From NCBI RefSeq assembly GCF_040807025.1, contig NC_090942.1, positions 65,552,911 to 65,616,910 on the forward strand: DNA of 64,000 bases. Reading direction: 5' to 3'. The notes beneath the pieces are model-generated. The model did not search any database and was not told where the DNA came from. It saw only the letters and a program-made list of their open reading frames with translations. Position 1 is the stretch's first letter; every line of letters starts with the position of its first letter. Shown piece after piece: positions 61,701 through 64,000 of the stretch. A program made the position numbers and the translations under genes. This DNA is from Struthio camelus (lineage: Eukaryota > Chordata > Aves > Struthioniformes > Struthionidae).

Positions 61701-63848
61701 TGTACTGTGTTTTCTTTACAGGGAGAAAAGGAACAGCCTGTGTTTGCAGTGACTGGGTTAAGATGGGGATCTTACAGAGATGCAGCAGTTAAAGTTAGCA
61801 AGTATGGAAATGCTGTTTTTTGAAGCAATACCTTTTTTAACATCTGTTGTTTAAAAACAAATACCTCCCTTTCGCAGTAAAGTCGTCTTTTTTTTTTTTA
61901 GTGTTACCATTTGACAGGCAAAGGTACCCGCTCTTGTTAGGTCTAGCATTACACACATGAGACTGTAAGACGTTCAGTGTTTTTGTCATTCAAAATTAAC
62001 ACTTACTTGGTGCTGACCTTCTCCCCCTGCTGTCACTCCCCCACCACATATTCATTTTTTGCTTGCCTTATGGTGCCCGCTTCTGGAACTTTTTTTCAGA
62101 TTGAATCAATGGGAAAAGCTCTCCCTTGGGTAAAGTCAAATAAAGTAATTCGCCATTGTTTTTCGTCAGTTGCCAATGAAAAGATGCGTGCTGACTCTGT
62201 AACTCAACTCTAACAAGGAACATAAGATGGGATAGAAATGCCCTTCAGTTCCTGCCACACATGGCATGGACTGGACTCTCTGATGACTGTTTTCTGAATA
62301 CTAAACTAGTGATTGTTGGGTTTCCTCCAAACAGATGTTTAATAGGCCTTTGTCTGTGTATCAAAGTGCCTAGCATTATCTGGTGAAGGAGCAACCTGGC
62401 CAAAGCAGTTCAGTTCTCAGACTGTTAAGGGGGAGTTGCAGCACATGCTGCTGCTGCTGCTTTCTGTGCGCAGCTACCAGGAAATACAGTGTATTTTGTG
62501 AATGAGCTGTCTCTGTCATGAAGCAAGAGAGAGCGTCATACCCTTGGGTATGGACGGGAGACATTTGAAAGGGTTTGATAAGAGGTGATGCAGAGTGGGG
62601 GAGGTATAGTAAATGGCCAAGGTATTTTTCCCTGGGAAGCATGGGGCATGTTCAGTAGCTGGTGTGGGTGCTGACCTGGCTGTGCTGCGGGCCCTCCTAT
62701 TAACTGCAGCCCTAAGATTAAGGGAGTGCCCTTCTGTGTCCTCCCTGCACTCTCGCTAGGCTTCCTACCCATGCTGTTTTTCTGCTGAGTGTCAGCCTTC
62801 CCATCTCCTCCTGCAGCAGTTCCCTTTGCTAGGAGGAGTCTTTTGGACTCTATTTCAGAGGCATGACAGTGTTTTGTTGACTTGGAGTGGTGTGGACGTG
62901 TTAAACTTCATTCTGTTCTTTCAATGATATTGAATGCCTAGAAAGTGCAACCAGCTTGAAAAGTGCTTCAGCCACAGAGGGATGGGGGCTGAGAGTGCAC
63001 TTGGGAGAAGGATCACATGTGCTCGCCCTGTTCTTGTACTTCTCCTGCAGCATCCATTTTTAGCCCGTATCAGAAACTGGATATCGGGCTAAATGGATGC
63101 TTGGTGTGTTCCATTACAGCTGATCTTTTATTGAAAATAAGGTACTTACTGCCACAGAAGCTGAGCTACAAGTCGCAGTTCCATAAATTTATCTGGCTAT
63201 CCTTACACTAAGCACTATCCTAGTGGAGGCATGGTGCTGTGTTGCATGTCTTTGAAGGTTTGTTATTCTACAGACAATGGCTTTTCCATGGCTTTGTGGG
63301 AGCAGTGTGACAGTTGTATGCCTTTGTAGGTAAAAGCTGATATACTTGTATCTCTGGCACTCATGAACTGATGATATTTAATGTGCTGTGTTGACCACCT
63401 TTGGTGGAAGACTGACCAAAATGAATACTTGGACAACCTAAAAGCATTGCACAGAATTTAAGGATGTGACTATGTTATGGCTGATGAAATTAGAAAACAA
63501 AGCCTATATTAAAACTAGGTAGAATTCTGCTGCTGGGATGTCAGGCTGCCTGTAGTGAAGGTTGTATACTGCATTTCTGTGATCCGTGTAACCCGGGAAA
63601 GGGACGTCACTGCTAAGCCTCTGGTGATGTGTAAAAACTTATCTTGTAATGTCACAAAGTTAATGAATGTAGGAGAACACAAACTTCAGTGGCAAACAAG
63701 TCTGTGTGCTCTGACTTTATGTAAGATTTTTCCCTATCCCAGTATGGGCCCCTGGATATCTTAGGCGTTCTGCCTGTGTTCTTTTTTCAGGTACTGGTAC
63801 TTTGGGCCTCTGAAAACGAAAGCAGCTCACTTTTTCAGTACGTTTAAG
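40644..63848 (+). CDS. AGK: Acylglycerol kinase, coding exons 1-10 (3' part of gene outside window)
   Basis: AGK phosphorylates diacylglycerol and monoacylglycerol to phosphatidic and lysophosphatidic acid in mitochondria, and in vertebrates it is also a subunit of the TIM22 protein-import complex. Ten coding exons join in frame (40644-40753, 49740-49779, 52742-52821, 54054-54129, 55587-55679, 56665-56697, 58647-58741, 60817-60886, 61722-61801, 63791-63848) to give 735 bases, 245 codons, against 422 residues in human. All introns are GT-AG with matching phases. Residues 1-35 form the basic-hydrophobic N-terminus (LRNHWKKTT, then a hydrophobic stretch), the likely mitochondrial anchor. The lipid-kinase catalytic domain starts near residue 60 with [11 protein letters not shown] and carries the GGDGT nucleotide-binding loop at residues 126-130. 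The ATG at 40644 has a good context (GCGCCATGG) and gives an N-terminus about three residues longer than I recall for human. The rest of the domain and the C-terminus lie off the right edge. Confidence 0.96.
40791..40812. repeat. C homopolymer tract (C15 G C6)
   Basis: Fifteen C bases in a row, one G, then six more C bases, 38 bases after the exon 1 donor. The opposite strand is a G run able to form a G-quadruplex, and this strand can form an i-motif. Such runs are prone to sequencing and replication slippage. Confidence 0.9.
40902..40930. repeat. (TG)n microsatellite in AGK intron 1
   Basis: A run of TG units with two TGCG interruptions (TGTGTGTGTGTGCGTGTGTG), about 150 bases after exon 1. 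It is complementary to the (CA)n run at 40219-40248 on the other side of the CpG island. Confidence 0.85.
49740..49779 (+). CDS. AGK: AGK coding exon 2
   Basis: A 40-base exon encoding the end of codon 37 and residues 38-50 ([13 protein letters not shown]), nearly invariant in vertebrate AGK. The acceptor is CCTAATAG|C and the donor CAG|GTAATA (phase 0). Confidence 0.95.
51085..51250 (+). mobile_element. CR1 LINE fragment, sense
   Basis: The sequence GATTTTATCAATGTATATAA, then ATCTGAAGGGAGGGTGTAAA, CTCTTTTCAGTGGTGCCCAG and GAGGCAATGGACACAAA in this order is the CR1 LINE 3' coding region in sense orientation. Only about 165 bases remain, in AGK intron 2. It has the same layout as the antisense copy at 37.6-38.1 kb but is a different part and orientation. 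Confidence 0.85.
52742..52821 (+). CDS. AGK: AGK coding exon 3
   Basis: Encodes residues 51-76 and two bases of codon 77 ([20 protein letters not shown] and on to NPAACK). It carries the start of the lipid-kinase domain, where the beta strand and NPAAC turn begin the nucleotide-binding fold. The acceptor is TTACTTAG|GCT and the donor AAAGG|GTAAAA (phase 2). Confidence 0.96.
54054..54129 (+). CDS. AGK: AGK coding exon 4
   Basis: Encodes the end of codon 77 and residues 78-102 ([20 protein letters not shown], then ITVVK). The acceptor is TTCTTCTAG|C and the donor AAG|GTAAGA, close to the ideal donor (phase 0). Confidence 0.96.
54158..54270. repeat. Compound GA/CA/TA microsatellite
   Basis: A (GA)n run, then alternating CA and TA units, then GT and TA units, beginning about 30 bases after the exon 4 donor. 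Around 54233-54256 the tract is close to an inverted repeat (TATACACACGTGTGTGTATA). Confidence 0.85.
54457..54478. repeat. (GT)n microsatellite
   Basis: Eleven uninterrupted GT units in AGK intron 4. Confidence 0.9.
55587..55679 (+). CDS. AGK: AGK coding exon 5 (GGDGT catalytic loop)
   Basis: Encodes residues 103-133, [20 protein letters not shown] then [11 protein letters not shown]. The GGDGT motif at residues 126-130 is the nucleotide-binding glycine loop shared by diacylglycerol, sphingosine and ceramide kinases. Residue 129 corresponds to human Gly126, whose G126E change is used as a kinase-dead form. The acceptor is TTTCTTCAG|ACT and the donor GAG|GTACTA (phase 0). Confidence 0.97.
56665..56697 (+). 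CDS. AGK: AGK coding exon 6 (33 bases)
   Basis: A very short exon of eleven codons, [11 protein letters not shown] (residues 134-144). The acceptor follows an 18-base T run (TTTTTTTTTTCAG|GTC) and the donor is GAG|GTGAGG (phase 0). Skipping it would keep the reading frame but delete the helix after the GGDGT loop. Confidence 0.95.
58647..58741 (+). CDS. AGK: AGK coding exon 7
   Basis: Encodes residues 145-175 and two bases of codon 176 ([20 protein letters not shown], then [11 protein letters not shown]). The IGFIPLG..S strand and loop belong to the catalytic domain, where related kinases have a P-x-G-T-x-N type motif. The acceptor is GCATCCAG|GCT and the donor GTCCA|GTAAGT (phase 2). Confidence 0.96.
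59215..59290 (+). mobile_element. Old CR1/L3-type LINE 3'-end fragment (possible)
   Basis: GGGTTTCTTGCCCTTCTCTG followed by TGATGCTGGCAACTGTCCAA follows the conserved 3' end of old CR1-like LINEs ('TTTGCACCTTCCTCTGAAGCATCTGG...GGCCACTGTC'). It is decayed and lies in AGK intron 7. It is supported by a clearer copy at 63.03-63.12 kb in the same orientation. Confidence 0.45.
60817..60886 (+). CDS. AGK: AGK coding exon 8
   Basis: Encodes the end of codon 176 (His) and residues 177-199 ([20 protein letters not shown], then QIK). [11 protein letters not shown] is a highly conserved AGK strand at the end of the catalytic subdomain. The acceptor is TGTATTCCAG|C and the donor AAG|GTAAAA (phase 0). 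Confidence 0.96.
61722..61801 (+). CDS. AGK: AGK coding exon 9
   Basis: Encodes residues 200-225 and two bases of codon 226 ([20 protein letters not shown], then AAVKVS). The acceptor is TTTCTTTACAG|GGA and the donor AGCAA|GTATGG, a weaker donor than its neighbours (phase 2). Confidence 0.96.
63031..63120 (+). mobile_element. Old CR1/L3-type LINE 3'-end fragment
   Basis: The stretch CTTCTCCTGCAGCATCC, then TATCAGAAACTGGATATCGG and GCTAAATGGATGCTTGGTGTG lines up with the conserved 3' end of old CR1-like LINEs ('CTTCCTCTGAAGCATC...TGTCAGAGACAGGATACTGGGCTAGATGGACCTTTGGTCTG'). Almost every word is present with scattered substitutions. The copy lies in AGK intron 9. It also happens to contain a 20-base imperfect inverted repeat (63051-63071 with 63080-63099). 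Confidence 0.6.
63791..63848 (+). CDS. AGK: AGK coding exon 10
   Basis: Encodes the end of codon 226 (Lys) and residues 227-245 ([19 protein letters not shown]). The acceptor is CTTTTTTCAG|G and the donor AAG|GTAAAG (phase 0). The next exon, which should start the sequence corresponding to human EWPQ, is beyond the window. Confidence 0.95.
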
Positions 63849-64000
63849 GTAAAGAATAACTGAAAAAAGTGTATTTTTAATACTTGTGCACCTGGGAAGT
63901 GAAAGGGCTGACTGTGCTTTGCATGTTATGTGCAAGTTTTTGTGAATGGTTCTGATGATAATATGAAAATGGGAGGGAAATTCGACTTGTTCAAACATCT

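Larger units (their letters stand above)
49780..64000 (+). other. AGK: AGK introns 2-10
   Basis: Intron lengths are: intron 2, 2962 bases; intron 3, 1232; intron 4, 1457; intron 5, 985; intron 6, 1949; intron 7, 2075; intron 8, 835; intron 9, 1989. Intron 10 starts at 63849 (GTAAAG) and runs off the window. All are GT-AG. They contain CR1 fragments (51.1, 59.2 and 63.1 kb), microsatellites after exon 4 and poly-T tracts before some acceptors (notably before exon 6). No nested gene was recognised in them. Introns this short are in keeping with a compact bird genome. Confidence 0.85.

Overview
The window looks like nuclear DNA of a vertebrate, most likely a bird. It has intron-split genes with GT-AG borders, CR1-type LINE fragments, old amniote repeat relics, microsatellites and a CpG-island promoter, and no prokaryotic gene structure. 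The bird assignment is an inference from the CR1 copies, the low repeat density and the short AGK introns. A crocodilian or turtle is not excluded.

Two protein-coding genes can be supported, both on the + strand. Positions 1-7583 are intron sequence of TMEM178B, and 7584-7834 is its last coding exon, with the stop codon at 7832-7834. An AT-rich 3' untranslated region follows; its end is uncertain, and candidate poly(A) signals lie at 9740, 10017, 12730 and 12988. About 27 kb of intergenic DNA comes next. I find no convincing gene there, only an antisense CR1 LINE copy (about 37.6-38.1 kb), an MIR-like SINE relic (about 19.95-20.03 kb), several ancient amniote repeat relics, and a doubtful decayed minus-strand frame around 30.6-31.6 kb.

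The second gene is AGK (acylglycerol kinase). Its CpG-island promoter and first coding exon lie at about 40.28-40.88 kb. Ten consecutive coding exons can be joined by exact GT-AG borders with matching phases, from the ATG at 40644 to 63848. They give 245 codons, roughly the first 58% of a protein that is 422 residues long in human. They contain the N-terminal hydrophobic mitochondrial segment and the catalytic GGDGT loop. The rest of the gene lies beyond the right edge.

TMEM178B followed by AGK in the same orientation is also the arrangement on human chromosome 7q34, which supports both names. The two genes have no known joint function: one encodes a four-pass membrane protein of unclear role, the other a mitochondrial lipid kinase and TIM22-complex subunit. 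I found no previously undescribed biological system. The observations listed are local curiosities, such as foldback AT repeats, an open in-frame 5' extension, C/G-run DNA beside exon 1 and repeat relics.
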